Translations under genes and position numbers: made by a program
The notes under the pieces: model-generated
Seen by the model: the letters and a program-made list of their open reading frames with translations, nothing else
Databases searched by the model: none
What the model was told of the DNA's origin: nothing
Source of the DNA: Rhodocyclaceae bacterium UBA2271
GTDB taxonomy: Bacteria; Pseudomonadota; Gammaproteobacteria; Burkholderiales; Rhodocyclaceae
Direction: 5' to 3'
Length of the DNA: 64,000 nucleotides
NCBI GenBank assembly: GCA_002347405.1
Contig: DDXB01000066.1
Span: forward strand, 1 to 64,000
Shown: piece by piece, positions 13,913-22,716 of the stretch
Layout: each line of letters begins with the position of its first letter
Position numbering within the stretch: position 1 is the first letter of the stretch

Positions 13913-13960
13913 CGAAAAGTCGGCGCTGGCGGGATGAAATGCCCCGCATGGGGTATGGCG
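13913..13960 (+). repeat. Dispersed repeat family A, long copy
   Basis: AAAGTCGGCGCTGGCGGGAT, then GAAATGCCCCGCATGGGGTA, lies between the dioxygenase and LysE genes. Its reverse complement matches the segment inserted in pilD at 51060-51104 over nearly the whole length. Confidence 0.8.
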
Positions 13961-13994
13961 TCGCCGAACGATCAGGCCTGCCGGGCATCACACC

Positions 13995-14618
13995 ATGATC
14001 GACATTGCCGCAGTACTGACTGCATCAGCGGTCTGCCTGGCCGGGGTCATGAGTCCGGGGCCGAACTTTGTCGCGGTGACGCATCGCGCCGTCACTGCCT
14101 CGAAAACCGAAGCCGCCGCCCTGGTCATCGGCATCGCCAGCGTCAGCGCACTGTGGGCGACGGCGGCATTGTTTGGCCTCGGCATGCTGTTCGCGCTGTT
14201 GCCCTGGCTGTTCTGGTCGGTCAAGCTGCTTGGCGCGGCGTATCTCATCTGGTTTGGCATACAGCTCCTGCGGCGCCTCGGGCAGCCGCTTCCGGCCAAA
14301 GCCGCCTTGACGACGCGCTCCGGCTTCATGCGGGCGGTACGCGATGGCGCCGTCACCAATCTCTCCAATCCCAAGGCGATGGCTTTTTACGCTTCCGTAT
14401 TTTCCGCTGCGGTGCCCGGCGGAGCAACCCTGGGTACCTTGCTGGCCATAATCGCCATGGTCGCCTGCATCGCCACCCTTTGGTATGGTGGCGTGGCGTT
14501 GGCCCTTGCCAGTGCGCGCGCCGCCAGTTTCTATCGCCGCCGCCGCTCTCTGCTCGAAGGCAGCTGCGGTTTCTTCCTGATCGCCTTCGGCTTGCGCCAG
14601 GCAATGTCCTCGCCATGA
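13995..14618 (+). CDS. LysE/RhtB-family exporter
   Basis: The 207-residue membrane protein has about six helices and the LysE family start CLAGVMSPGPNFVAVTHRAV, plus DGAVTNLSNPKAMAFYASVF after the third helix. These export amino acids or derivatives. The substrate cannot be read from sequence. Confidence 0.88.
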   Translation: MIDIAAVLTASAVCLAGVMSPGPNFVAVTHRAVTASKTEAAALVIGIASVSALWATAALFGLGMLFALLPWLFWSVKLLGAAYLIWFGIQLLRRLGQPLPAKAALTTRSGFMRAVRDGAVTNLSNPKAMAFYASVFSAAVPGGATLGTLLAIIAMVACIATLWYGGVALALASARAASFYRRRRSLLEGSCGFFLIAFGLRQAMSSP

Positions 14619-14663
14619 CCGCAGTCCCTAACCCCATGCCCGCCAACCTCCGCGAATGTTCCG

Positions 14664-15041
14664 ATGACCCGTCAAATTCCTGAGTTCAGATTGCTCAAGC
14701 AGCTGCCAGGCTGGGCTGGGCGGCTGGTCAGGGACCCGCGCTGGCATGTCTTTCTGCGCGAAACGACCGCAGGCCTGGAGCACCCGCGCAAGTTATCAAG
14801 GGCTTTCGCCAGGCAGGCTGAAGCAAGGGCGCCAACGGTGCGCCGGCGTGACGCCGTCATCATGCAACGCTACGTCGGCACCTACGCGGGTTCGTTGGTT
14901 TCAAGCGGCACCAGCAGCGTGATCACCAAGCTCTTCCCGAGTGGCAGTGGCGGATTGCAGGGGCGCTACCTTTCTGAATTTGCCCGCATGGAACCGCGCT
15001 TCTGGGACGAAATGACCCTATGGAACGGCAAGCTGCAATGA
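14664..15041 (+). CDS. Hypothetical protein
   Basis: The 125-residue basic protein has no signal peptide or membrane helix. It begins MTRQIPEFRLLKQLPGWAGR and has an Arg-rich middle, and the second half SSGTSSVITKLFPSGSGGLQ is polar. I do not recognise a family. It is 23 bp upstream of another small hypothetical gene. Confidence 0.5.
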   Translation: MTRQIPEFRLLKQLPGWAGRLVRDPRWHVFLRETTAGLEHPRKLSRAFARQAEARAPTVRRRDAVIMQRYVGTYAGSLVSSGTSSVITKLFPSGSGGLQGRYLSEFARMEPRFWDEMTLWNGKLQ

Positions 15042-15063
15042 TCCAACTTTGAGAGGAATAGCC

Positions 15064-15333
15064 ATGATAAAGAACCCGTTCATTACCACTGTCGTTGCCC
15101 TGGTCACGGTGGGGCTCGCCGTTGCCTTCAATCCCTCGCCGGAAAAACATCGCGCGACAATCGAAGAAACCACGGCACAGCGCAGCCCGGTTGCCGGCCT
15201 GCTGGGCATCGGCGTGCTGACGGCATTCATCTCGAATTATCACTCAGTCGGCGTGGCGTCTTACACCACGGTCAATGACAAGGTTGTCACGGTTGGCGCG
15301 TTCGGCATGGTTTTCCTGTTAAAGCAGGAATGA
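15064..15333 (+). CDS. Small membrane-anchored protein, unknown function
   Basis: The 89-residue product has an N-terminal hydrophobic segment (about residues 7-23) preceded by MIKNPF, and a second hydrophobic stretch near residue 50. This resembles DUF4359-type anchors, but the match is weak. The start is supported by GAGAGGA 7 bp before ATG 15064. Confidence 0.55.
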   Translation: MIKNPFITTVVALVTVGLAVAFNPSPEKHRATIEETTAQRSPVAGLLGIGVLTAFISNYHSVGVASYTTVNDKVVTVGAFGMVFLLKQE

Positions 15334-15374
15334 ACTGCCCGCGCGCTCGGCTGAATTAGCTTTATGGGGGTTTA

Positions 15375-15788
15375 GTGGCCTGCTCGGTCGGCATTTACGT
15401 CTTCGATGAAATCGAGGTCCTCGATTTCGCCGGACCCTATGAGGTGTTTACAACAGCCACCCGCGTCAATAGAAAAATCGACCTGGCCGCCCACGAAGCC
15501 AGACTCACGGCATCGGTTTGTACCGGTGCCTTTCTATTGGCGCAAGCCGGGCTGCTGAACGGAAAATCCGCGACCACTCACTGGGAAGACCTGGACGACC
15601 TGCAATCCAAGTTCCCCGCGGTCCGGGTCGTCGGCAAGCAACGCTGGGTTGACGCAGGCAGCATATTGACGTCCGCCGGCATTTCCACCGGAATCGACCT
15701 GAGCCTGCATTTGGTGGCGCGCCTGGCCAGTCTGGAGCTGGCCGCGCAGACCGCCCGGCAAATGGAATTCGACTGGCGCGCCATATGA
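15375..15788 (+). CDS. DJ-1/PfpI-family protein with an internal deletion
   Basis: The 137-residue protein starts CSVGIYVFDEIEVLDFAGPY, the family N-terminus, and resumes at LTASVCTGAFLLAQAGLLNG, the nucleophile elbow with Cys. It then has THWEDLDDLQSKFP and TSAGISTGIDLSLHLVARL. Full proteins are about 190-200 residues; about 60 residues between the first strand and the elbow are absent, including the usual VVPGG segment. The frame remains open, so it may be expressed, but the fold is probably compromised. GTG 15375 is the assumed start. It overlaps the next gene by 4 bp. Confidence 0.7.
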   Translation: MACSVGIYVFDEIEVLDFAGPYEVFTTATRVNRKIDLAAHEARLTASVCTGAFLLAQAGLLNGKSATTHWEDLDDLQSKFPAVRVVGKQRWVDAGSILTSAGISTGIDLSLHLVARLASLELAAQTARQMEFDWRAI

Positions 15789-16321
15789 GCAAAAAGTCGT
15801 TTCCGCTCTCCCGTGTCTATGGCTTGCTCGAACCGGGTCCGGTCGTCCTGATCACCACCGCCGGTAAACGCTGGCCGGACATCATGGCTCAGTCGTGGCA
15901 CACCATGCTCGAATTCGAGCCGCCACTGATGGCTTGCGTCATCAGCAACCGCAACCATTCATTCGAACTGCTGAAGGCAAGCGGCGAGTGCGTCATCAAC
16001 ATTCCGACAGTTGACTTAGCCGAACAGGTGGTGGCTTGCGGCAATGCGTCCGGGACGAAAACAAACAAGTTCGAACGCTTTGGCCTCACGCCGCAGCCTG
16101 CGGCACGCGTCGGCGCACCACTCATCGCGGAGTGCTTCGCCAATCTCGAATGCCGCGTGGCTGACGCCAGCATGGTGTCAAAGTACTGCCTGTTTGTGCT
16201 TGAGGTCATCCAGGCATGGGCTGACCCGGCAGTGAAAATCCCGCGGACGATTCATCATTGCGGGCGCGGCAACTTCATGCTTGCCGGTGAAAGGATCAAA
16301 CTGAAATCGAAGGCGAAATAA
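15785..16321 (+). CDS. Flavin reductase-like (FMN-binding split barrel) protein
   Basis: The 178-residue protein matches the flavin reductase-like domain: PVVLITTAGKRWPDIMAQSW, MACVISNRNHSFELLKASGE and ECVINIPTVDLAEQVVACG, followed by KTNKFERFGLTPQPA. Such proteins reduce FMN with NAD(P)H or bind FMN in small oxidoreductases. It overlaps the DJ-1-like gene. Confidence 0.85.
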   Translation: MSKKSFPLSRVYGLLEPGPVVLITTAGKRWPDIMAQSWHTMLEFEPPLMACVISNRNHSFELLKASGECVINIPTVDLAEQVVACGNASGTKTNKFERFGLTPQPAARVGAPLIAECFANLECRVADASMVSKYCLFVLEVIQAWADPAVKIPRTIHHCGRGNFMLAGERIKLKSKAK

Positions 16322-16367
16322 CGATGATGTATCTCAACAGCTGCCGGGTCCGGACTTCGCGTGCGAA

Positions 16368-17147
16368 ATGACTCACGAATTCGACGGTGAAAAATACCGG
16401 CTGGCGTCGGCCCACCAGAAGGAATGGGGAGCGCGGCTCATCGGTGAATTGCGCCTGGCTGGAACGGAGCGCATCCTCGATCTGGGCTGCGGCGATGGCG
16501 CCCTGACCGCACAGCTGGCTGCGCTGGTGCCACAGGGTGCGGTGACCGGCATCGACGCCTCGGCCGGCATGATTGCGGCGGCCCGTTCGCACCAGGCCGC
16601 AAACCTGTCATTCAAGGTCGCCGATATCAATGACGGCCAGAGCTTCGGCAGCGGCTTCGATGTCATCTTTTCCAATGCCGCACTGCACTGGGTGGCGGAT
16701 CACCAAACCTTGCTCGGCAATGCGCTGCGCGCGTTGAATGGTGGCGGGGCGGTGGCGTTCAGCTTTGCCGGGGAGGGCAATTGCGCGAATTTCATTCGTG
16801 TCGTGAAGGCGGCCATGCAGCTACCGCAATTCGCCCGCTTTTTCTCCGGCTTTGCCTGGCCCTGGTACATGCCGGATCTCGCGGCATACCGGCAGCTCGT
16901 GCGCGGCTTCCCCTTTGCCGAATCAAGTGTCCGGGGCGAAAATGCCGATCGTTATTTTACTGACCAGGAAACCATGATCAAATGGATTGACCAGCCCAGC
17001 CTGGTGCCTTTCATGCAATGCCTGCCCGGTGAATTCAAAGAAACGTTTCGTCAGTGCGTGATTGCACGCATGATCGAAGCAAGTCTGCAGCCGGATGGCC
17101 GCTGTTTCGAGACCTTCCGGCGCATCAATGTCATCGCAAGAAAATGA
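16368..17147 (+). CDS. SAM methyltransferase, trans-aconitate methyltransferase-like
   Basis: The 259-residue protein has ILDLGCGDGALTAQLAALVP, TGIDASAGMIAAAR and FSNAALHWVADHQTLL, a motif set typical of Tam-like and related methyltransferases. The C-terminal half (YMPDLAAYRQLVRGF) is the substrate cap. The substrate is unassigned. Confidence 0.83.
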   Translation: MTHEFDGEKYRLASAHQKEWGARLIGELRLAGTERILDLGCGDGALTAQLAALVPQGAVTGIDASAGMIAAARSHQAANLSFKVADINDGQSFGSGFDVIFSNAALHWVADHQTLLGNALRALNGGGAVAFSFAGEGNCANFIRVVKAAMQLPQFARFFSGFAWPWYMPDLAAYRQLVRGFPFAESSVRGENADRYFTDQETMIKWIDQPSLVPFMQCLPGEFKETFRQCVIARMIEASLQPDGRCFETFRRINVIARK

Positions 17148-17289
17148 TGGGTGGGCGAGCGATGTTGTCGACATGACCGGGCAGGAGCAAGTCACAACCT
17201 AGCCGTTGCGCGATACTTCCGCCTGGACACTCAACCCCGACGGGCTGACTGATGCGACTGGATAACCGAACCGGGCAAAGGAGCAGACA

Positions 17290-18225
17290 ATGCGCATATT
17301 GATGCTGGGTGCAGGTGGGACCGGCGGATATTTCGGTGCCAGAGTTCACGCGGCCGGAGGCGACGTCACCTTTCTGGTCAGACCGGCGCGGGCGGAAAAT
17401 TTGCTGGCGCATGGCCTGCGGGTAAGCAGCCCGCTCGGCGATCTCCAGATCAGCCCCAAAATATTGACCTCACTGACCGACGCGCCGAATGCCGGATTCG
17501 ATGTCGCTGTCCTGTCCTGCAAGGCGTACGACCTCGACAGCGCACTTGATGCGATTGCTCCGGCAATGGGTCCGGAAGGCCTGCTCCTCCCCCTGCTGAA
17601 CGGCATCGCGCACCTGTCCCGGCTTGACGCGCGCTTCGGGAAGTCCCACGTCCTCGGCGGGATAGCCCATCTGGCCGTGACTCTGGCCCCGACCGGTGAA
17701 ATCAGGCACCTCAACAACTTCCACCGCCTGATCATTGGCGCACGCGGCAATACCGCTTCCCCGCAGCTCGCTGCATTGTCTGAATTGCTGGTCCGCTCCG
17801 GCATCGATTTTTCGCTATCCGCAAACATCGAAGGCGACATGTGGGACAAGTTCATCTTCCTGTGCACCCTGGCCGCCGCCACCTGCACGATGCGCGGCCC
17901 GATTGGCGACATTCTGGAAACGCACGCGGGCGCGACCTTTATTGTCGGCCTGCTGGACGAATGCCTGGCGGTAGCGGCAAAGTGCGGGCACACCGCGAAT
18001 CCCGAACAACTGGCGCTTTACCGGAACCACCTGAGCGCGCGCGGCTCAACCCTCACCGCGTCGATGCTGCGCGATATCGAGCGTGGCGGGCCGACCGAGG
18101 CGGAGCACATTCTGGGCGACATGGTGGGCCGTGCCGCGGCGCACGCCGTGGAGACGCCGCTGCTGAAGCTTGCCTACTCGCATTTGCAAGCCTATGAATT
18201 GGGCAGAAGGCGCAAACAGGCTTGA
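17290..18225 (+). CDS. Ketopantoate reductase family (PanE/ApbA)
   Basis: The 311-residue protein has the N-terminal dinucleotide motif MRILMLGAGGTGGYFGARVH, the LPLLNGIAHL segment and the C-terminal helical domain with TASMLRDIERGGPTEAEHIL, which carries the conserved S-M-x-x-D pattern of PanE. It would reduce 2-dehydropantoate with NADPH for pantothenate synthesis, but paralogues with other substrates are common and no pan genes are nearby. AAGGAG lies upstream of ATG 17290. Confidence 0.82.
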   Translation: MRILMLGAGGTGGYFGARVHAAGGDVTFLVRPARAENLLAHGLRVSSPLGDLQISPKILTSLTDAPNAGFDVAVLSCKAYDLDSALDAIAPAMGPEGLLLPLLNGIAHLSRLDARFGKSHVLGGIAHLAVTLAPTGEIRHLNNFHRLIIGARGNTASPQLAALSELLVRSGIDFSLSANIEGDMWDKFIFLCTLAAATCTMRGPIGDILETHAGATFIVGLLDECLAVAAKCGHTANPEQLALYRNHLSARGSTLTASMLRDIERGGPTEAEHILGDMVGRAAAHAVETPLLKLAYSHLQAYELGRRRKQA

Positions 18226-18267
18226 GCGCCTTTTCCGAAAAACGCTTTGGGTAGAAGGAGAATCGTC

Positions 18268-19059
18268 ATGTATGGGATGGTGAAGATTTGGCTGACACTG
18301 CTGCTGGCGTTCCATCTCGCCCAGGCCCAGGGTCAAGTCGCCAGCGGCGTGGCGGACATTCCCACCCGGCCGGGCGTCACGCAGCGGATGCTGGTCCTGC
18401 CCGCGCCCGACCCCAAGGCTGCGGTTATCCTGTTTGCCGGCGGGCACGGGGGCCTGCAAATTTTCCCGAACGGCGCGCTCAAGTGGGGAGAGAACAATTT
18501 TCTGGTCAGGACGCGCCAGCTGTTCGCCGATCAGGGCCTGCTGGTGATCGTCGTCGATACCCCCTCCGACCGCCAGAGCGAACCTTTTCTTTCGGGATTC
18601 CGCCAGGTGCCGGAACACGTCGAGGACATCAAGGCGGTGATGGCCTGGGTGCGCGGACAGGCCCCCGTTCCGGTCTGGCTGGTAGGCACCAGCCGCGGCA
18701 CGCAGTCCGCCGCATATGTCGCCACCCAGCTGGCGGGCCAGGAGGGCCCGGACGGCATGGTGCTGACCGCGACGATTCTCACCGACAAGAAGAGCCGCCC
18801 GGTCCCGACCATGCCGTTGGACAAGCTGCGCATCCCCGTCCTGGTGGTGCACCATGAACAGGACGGCTGCAGTCATTGCTCGTTCAATGGGATACCCGCC
18901 CTGATGGACAAGCTGGGCAATGCCCCACGGAAGCAGTTGCTGTCATTCACGGGCGGCGAGAACCGCGGCGATCCCTGCGCGGCCATGGCGTACCACGGTT
19001 TCAACGGGCTGGAGCGCGATGTCGTCGCGCAGATCGCCGCCTGGATCGTCGCCAGGTAG
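18268..19059 (+). CDS. Secreted alpha/beta hydrolase
   Basis: The 263-residue protein has a signal peptide (about 20 residues ending LAQAQG) and an alpha/beta-hydrolase core: VILFAGGHGGLQIF near the oxyanion strand, VWLVGTSRGTQSAAYVAT with nucleophile Ser in GTSRG, and a late LVVHHEQDGCSH acid loop. The final His is probably in AMAYHGFNGLE. Two pairs of Cys (CSHC region and DPCAA) suit a periplasmic location. The substrate is unknown. AGAAGGAG precedes ATG 18268. Confidence 0.8.
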   Translation: MYGMVKIWLTLLLAFHLAQAQGQVASGVADIPTRPGVTQRMLVLPAPDPKAAVILFAGGHGGLQIFPNGALKWGENNFLVRTRQLFADQGLLVIVVDTPSDRQSEPFLSGFRQVPEHVEDIKAVMAWVRGQAPVPVWLVGTSRGTQSAAYVATQLAGQEGPDGMVLTATILTDKKSRPVPTMPLDKLRIPVLVVHHEQDGCSHCSFNGIPALMDKLGNAPRKQLLSFTGGENRGDPCAAMAYHGFNGLERDVVAQIAAWIVAR

Positions 19060-19060
19060 C

Positions 19061-19081
19061 GGGGCGGGGATAACCCGCCCC
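19061..19081. terminator. Hairpin between convergent genes
   Basis: GGGGCGGG (19061-19068) and CCCGCCCC (19074-19081) form an 8-bp perfect GC stem directly after the hydrolase stop and before the end of the convergent dienelactone hydrolase gene. There is no T run, so termination efficiency is uncertain. Confidence 0.5.
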
Positions 19082-19088
19082 TGCCGGT

Positions 19089-19958
19089 TCAGAGCCCGTT
19101 GGCCTTGAACCAGTCGCGCATCCGCTGCCAGCCATCCTCGGCTTCGGCCTTGCGATAACTCGGACGGTAGTCGGCGTGGAAGGCGTGCGGCGCATCCGGG
19201 TAAACGTGGATCTGCGACTTGCCGCCGGCTTTCTTGAGGGCCGCGTTCATGTCATCGACGTCGCTGAGCGGAATCCCCTGATCCTTGCCGCCGTAGAGGC
19301 CAAGCACCGGCGGCTTGATCTGCGCGGCGAGGTCGATGGGATGCTTGGGCGTTTGCGGGGTGACCGGATTGTTGATGCGGCCGTACCACGCCACGCCGGC
19401 CTTGATCCGCGGGTTGTGCACGGCGTACAGCCAGGTGATGCGCCCGCCCCAGCAGAAGCCGGTAATGCCTAGCCGCGTGGTATCGCCACCATTCTTCGCG
19501 GCCCAGGCGACGCAGGCGTCAAGGTCGGCCATCACGCCGGCATCCGGCGTCTTGGCGACGATGTCGGTGAGGATTTCCTGGACGTTGGTGAGCTTGCGCG
19601 GATCGCCGTAGCGTGCGAACAGCTCCGGGGCAATCGCCTGATAACCGAGCTTCGCCAGCCGCCGGCAGACGTCGGCGATGTGCTCATGGACACCGAATAT
19701 TTCGGAAATCACCAGGATCACCGGGAAGCTGCCGCCACTGGCCGGCTGGGCGCGGTAGGCGACCATGTCGCCGTCGCTGGTCGGCACCTTGATCTCGCCG
19801 GCGGTGAGGCCGCTGGTGTCGGTCTTGATCGCGGTCAGGGCCATTACCGGATGGGTGGCCAGCGCAAAGCCGGCACCGAGGGCGGTGACGATGAAGCCGC
19901 GGCGGTTGAGCTTGAGCGCCGGGTTGAGGCTATCGAATTCCGGATCGGGTTTTTTCAT
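19089..19958 (-). CDS. Dienelactone hydrolase family protein with Tat-type signal
   Basis: The 289-residue protein begins with a twin-arginine signal (LNRRGFIVTALGAGFALATH). It then has the dienelactone hydrolase pattern: LVISEIFGVHEHIADVCRRL, GITGFCWGGRITWLYA with nucleophile Cys in GFCWGG, and YPDAPHAFHADYRPSY with the catalytic His. It hydrolyses lactones or esters in the periplasm. ATG 19958 has CGGAG 8 bp upstream. A much longer upstream frame was rejected because the family start is here. Confidence 0.88.
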   Translation of the reverse strand: MKKPDPEFDSLNPALKLNRRGFIVTALGAGFALATHPVMALTAIKTDTSGLTAGEIKVPTSDGDMVAYRAQPASGGSFPVILVISEIFGVHEHIADVCRRLAKLGYQAIAPELFARYGDPRKLTNVQEILTDIVAKTPDAGVMADLDACVAWAAKNGGDTTRLGITGFCWGGRITWLYAVHNPRIKAGVAWYGRINNPVTPQTPKHPIDLAAQIKPPVLGLYGGKDQGIPLSDVDDMNAALKKAGGKSQIHVYPDAPHAFHADYRPSYRKAEAEDGWQRMRDWFKANGL

Positions 19959-20108
19959 TTTATTTCTCCGTTTTATGTGTTGGGGAAGGAAAAAATACGC
20001 CACAACCATGAAAATGACAAACGACCGGAAATGATGCGGCGATGCCGGTGCTATGCTGCATTGCAGCGCACATCGGCGCACGTTGACCCAAAACCTCAAG
20101 GAGTTCCC

Positions 20109-20810
20109 ATGAAAGTCATTGGCCTGATTGGCGGCATGAGCTGGGAGTCCACCGTGCCCTATTACCGCCTGATCAACGAAGCGGTCAAGCAGCGCCTCGG
20201 CGGGCTGCATTCCGCGCGGCTGGTGCTTTACAGCGTCGATTTTCATGAGGTCGAGCAACTGCAGCGCGACGACAACTGGACGGCGGCCGGCGAACTGCTG
20301 GCCCGTGCCGCCCGCTCGCTTGCGGCGGCCGGCGCGGAGGTTCTGGTGCTGTGCACGAACACCATGCACAAGGTGGCGCCCGCCATCGAGGCTGCCGTTG
20401 CCATCCCGCTGCTGCACATCGCCGACCCGACCGCCGCCGCCATCAAACAGGCCGGGTTGTCGACCGTCGGCCTGCTGGGCACGCGCTTCACCATGGAACA
20501 GGCCTTCTACCGCGACCGCCTGCACGAGCGGCATGGACTGCAGGTGCTCATTCCGGCGCCGGCCGACCGGGCGATTGTGCACCGGGTCATCTATGAAGAG
20601 CTCTGCCTCGGCAAGATCCTGCCCGAATCACGCAACGAATACCGCCGGATCATGGCCGCGCTGATCGACCAGGGCGCGCAGGGCATCATCCTTGGTTGCA
20701 CTGAAGTGTCGCTGCTGGTCGGCCAGACAGACGCCGCCGTGCCGCTGTTCGACACCACCCGCCTGCATGCCCAGGGGGCTGCCGACCGGGCGCTGGCGGC
20801 GGAGCGCTGA
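20109..20810 (+). CDS. Aspartate/glutamate racemase family protein
   Basis: The 233-residue protein has both catalytic cysteine contexts: VLCTNTMHKVAPAIEAAVAI (first Cys) and GIILGCTEVSLLV (second Cys), and starts MKVIGLIGGMSWESTVPYYR, typical of the YgeA-like broad-specificity racemases. It interconverts L- and D-amino acids without cofactor. AAGGAG lies 6 bp upstream of the ATG. It is divergent from the dienelactone hydrolase gene. Confidence 0.9.
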   Translation: MKVIGLIGGMSWESTVPYYRLINEAVKQRLGGLHSARLVLYSVDFHEVEQLQRDDNWTAAGELLARAARSLAAAGAEVLVLCTNTMHKVAPAIEAAVAIPLLHIADPTAAAIKQAGLSTVGLLGTRFTMEQAFYRDRLHERHGLQVLIPAPADRAIVHRVIYEELCLGKILPESRNEYRRIMAALIDQGAQGIILGCTEVSLLVGQTDAAVPLFDTTRLHAQGAADRALAAER

Positions 20811-20823
20811 TAAGTTTCAGTAT

Positions 20824-20897
20824 TGTCATTCCGGCGCAAGCCGGAATCCAGGAAGCTCAACAGCCTGGACACCGGCCTGCGCCGGTGTGACGAATTA
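20824..20897. repeat. REP-like dispersed repeat family B, copy 1
   Basis: Two short palindromes follow each other: CATTCCGGCGCAAGCCGGAA and ACACCGGCCTGCGCCGGTGT, ending in GACGAATTAA. The same double structure occurs at 45174-45248. It could fold as two hairpins at the end of the racemase transcript. Confidence 0.85.
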
Positions 20898-20917
20898 ACC
20901 TTAAAACCTCAGTTCAC

Positions 20918-21045
20918 ACCACGGAGATCACGGAGGACACGGAGAAAAGGCGCAAACGGACAAGATGCGTGCGCACCCTACGGATGACGTCGATTGCTTC
21001 CGGAACGACTTGTTTTCGCTCCGTGATCTCCGTGTCCTCCGTGGT
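20918..21045. repeat. Long inverted repeat of ACCACGGAG type
   Basis: ACCACGGAGATCACGGAGGA.. (20918-20944) is mirrored by ..TCCGTGTCCTCCGTGGT (21019-21045) with a spacer of about 75 bp. A related pair built on ACCACGGCGAGCACGG lies at 60352-60471. No gene is seen between the arms. Confidence 0.85.
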
Positions 21046-21063
21046 CAACTGCTTTTTCTAGGA

Positions 21064-22233
21064 TTAACCGGCGCCGCCTTGCTTGGCGACCAACCGCCAG
21101 AGTGAGGTCACCTCCGCCGCGCGCGCCGCATGCAGGGGATCGGTCGGATCGCTGGCTTTCGGATGGGTTGGGCGGGCGTCGAGCTTGCCGACCACCTTGA
21201 GGCCGGCGGCGTCAAACAGCTGCTGCAATTCGTCACGCGTGCGCAAGCCGAGGTGCTCGGCCAGATCGGAAAGAATCAGCCAGCCTTCGCCGCCGGGTTC
21301 GAGATGCGCCGCCAGGCCGCCCAGAAAGCCGCGCAGCATCTGACTGTCCGGGTCATACACGGCATGTTCCAGCGGCGAGCTGGGCCGGGCCGGCAGCCAC
21401 GGCGGATTGCAGACCACCAGCGCGGCACGTCCCGGCGGGAAGAGGTCTGCCGCGACCAGCTTGATCTTTCCGGCAAACCCCAGCCGGTCGATGTTCTCGC
21501 GGGCACAGGCCAGCGCGCGCGGATCCTGCTCGGTCGCCACGATATGTTTGATGCCGCGCTGCGCGAGCACCGCTGCCAGCACCCCGGTGCCGGTACCGAT
21601 ATCGAAAGCCAGTCCGGGGAGCGGTTTGGGCAGTGGCGCGCTGGCGACCAGTCCGACGTATTCGCTGCGGATCGGGGCAAAGACGCCATGGTACGGATGA
21701 ATCGACTGGCCGAGGGCCGCCACCGGGACGCCCTTTTTGCGCCATTCATGCGCGCCGATCAGGCCCAGCAGTTCGCGCAACGAGGCCACATAGGGCGCCG
21801 CAGCGACGCCATAGACTTCCTGACAGGGCGCCTGGACGTCCGGCGCACGGCGCAGCGGAATGCGGTGATCCGCCTCGAAGGGCAGCAGCAGCATGCCCAG
21901 GGTGCGGGCGCGCTGCGACTGCGCCAGCCGATGTTGATGGAAGGCTTCCAGCGGCGAGGCGACCGGTTTGCGGGCCTTGCGCTCGACGCGCCGCGTCAGC
22001 GCCTGCAGCAACTGCCGGGCATTCTGAAAATCGCCGCGCCACAGCAGCGCCGTGCCTTCGCAGGCCAGGCGATAGGCGGAATCGGCCGACAGGGTGTCAG
22101 CGGCAAGCACCACGCGCCGAGGCGGCGGCAGCCCGGCCGTCGAGCGCCAGTCGGCGCTGCGCTCCCCATCGCCCTCGGTCCAGTTGATGCGTGGGCGCTC
22201 CGCTGCTTCATGGGTTTCAGGATTCTCAGGCAT
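21064..22233 (-). CDS. Class I SAM methyltransferase with NPPW motif
   Basis: The 389-residue protein has a helical N-terminal half and a methyltransferase domain: LAFDIGTGTGVLAAVLAQRG, HIVATEQDPRALACARENID and LVVCNPPWLPARPSSPLEHA. The NPPW tetrapeptide is typical of N-methyltransferases acting on amide or amino groups in proteins or RNA (PrmC/RlmG/TrmN-like). The target is not known. An in-frame ATG at 22266 would add 11 residues. Confidence 0.8.
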   Translation of the reverse strand: MPENPETHEAAERPRINWTEGDGERSADWRSTAGLPPPRRVVLAADTLSADSAYRLACEGTALLWRGDFQNARQLLQALTRRVERKARKPVASPLEAFHQHRLAQSQRARTLGMLLLPFEADHRIPLRRAPDVQAPCQEVYGVAAAPYVASLRELLGLIGAHEWRKKGVPVAALGQSIHPYHGVFAPIRSEYVGLVASAPLPKPLPGLAFDIGTGTGVLAAVLAQRGIKHIVATEQDPRALACARENIDRLGFAGKIKLVAADLFPPGRAALVVCNPPWLPARPSSPLEHAVYDPDSQMLRGFLGGLAAHLEPGGEGWLILSDLAEHLGLRTRDELQQLFDAAGLKVVGKLDARPTHPKASDPTDPLHAARAAEVTSLWRLVAKQGGAG

Positions 22234-22273
22234 ACGAAATTTGGCTTGAACGGGACCAGGCATCATCGCATGC

Positions 22274-22297
22274 GCCGTCCCGCCAGCGCCGACTTTC
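22274..22297 (-). repeat. Dispersed repeat family A, copy upstream of the NPPW methyltransferase
   Basis: GCCGTCCCGCCAGCGCCGAC followed by TTTCT. It lies just upstream of the minus-strand methyltransferase start. Confidence 0.85.
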
Positions 22298-22349
22298 TAA
22301 AATTCAAAACCGCAAGCCAAGCTACAGCAAGTGCCCCGGCAACGCAGCC

Positions 22350-22716
22350 GCGCCGCCCTTCTCCCGCAAGCGGGTGAAGGGCCTTCTGGTGGCCCCCCCT
22401 TTCCCCCGCCCCCTTTCCCGCCGGGGGAAAGGGGAGAAAGGCACCCCCTCAGCAGCCTCGCAGCCTCGCAGCCTCGCAGCCTCGCCGCCGGGCCGCCCCA
22501 AGGCGAGGCGACACGCGGCGCCAGCCGCAAGCCGCACCCCAACACGAACGGGGCCGCCCCGTTATAAACGAGCAAAGCGACAACAAGCGACGTGTCGCGC
22601 CGTTGCGGCGCAGGCTAATGCCGGCAGCGCCGGCGTTAAGCCGCGTAGCGGCGGCCGTAGGCAAAAAAACAGTCACCCCCCTTCCCCGGGAAGGGGGGCG
22701 GGGGGGATGGGGACCA
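22350..22716. repeat. Gene-free GC-rich repeat block downstream of mnmE (family C copy 1)
   Basis: From the family A copy to the mnmE stop there is no credible gene. The block holds a hairpin CCCTTCTCCCGCAAGCGGG.., an 8-bp tandem repeat CAGCCTCG x4 (22453-22484), a segment GCCGGGCCGCCCCAAG shared with 24091-24106, and CAGTCACCCCCCTTCCCCGG with its palindromic continuation, shared with 24187-24215. Confidence 0.75.

Noticed and set aside
22453..22484. CAGCCTCG x4 as a possible iteron or protein-binding array
   Set aside because: It has only four units, sits in a GC-rich repeat block far from oriC boxes and has no partner gene; it is most simply a slippage repeat.
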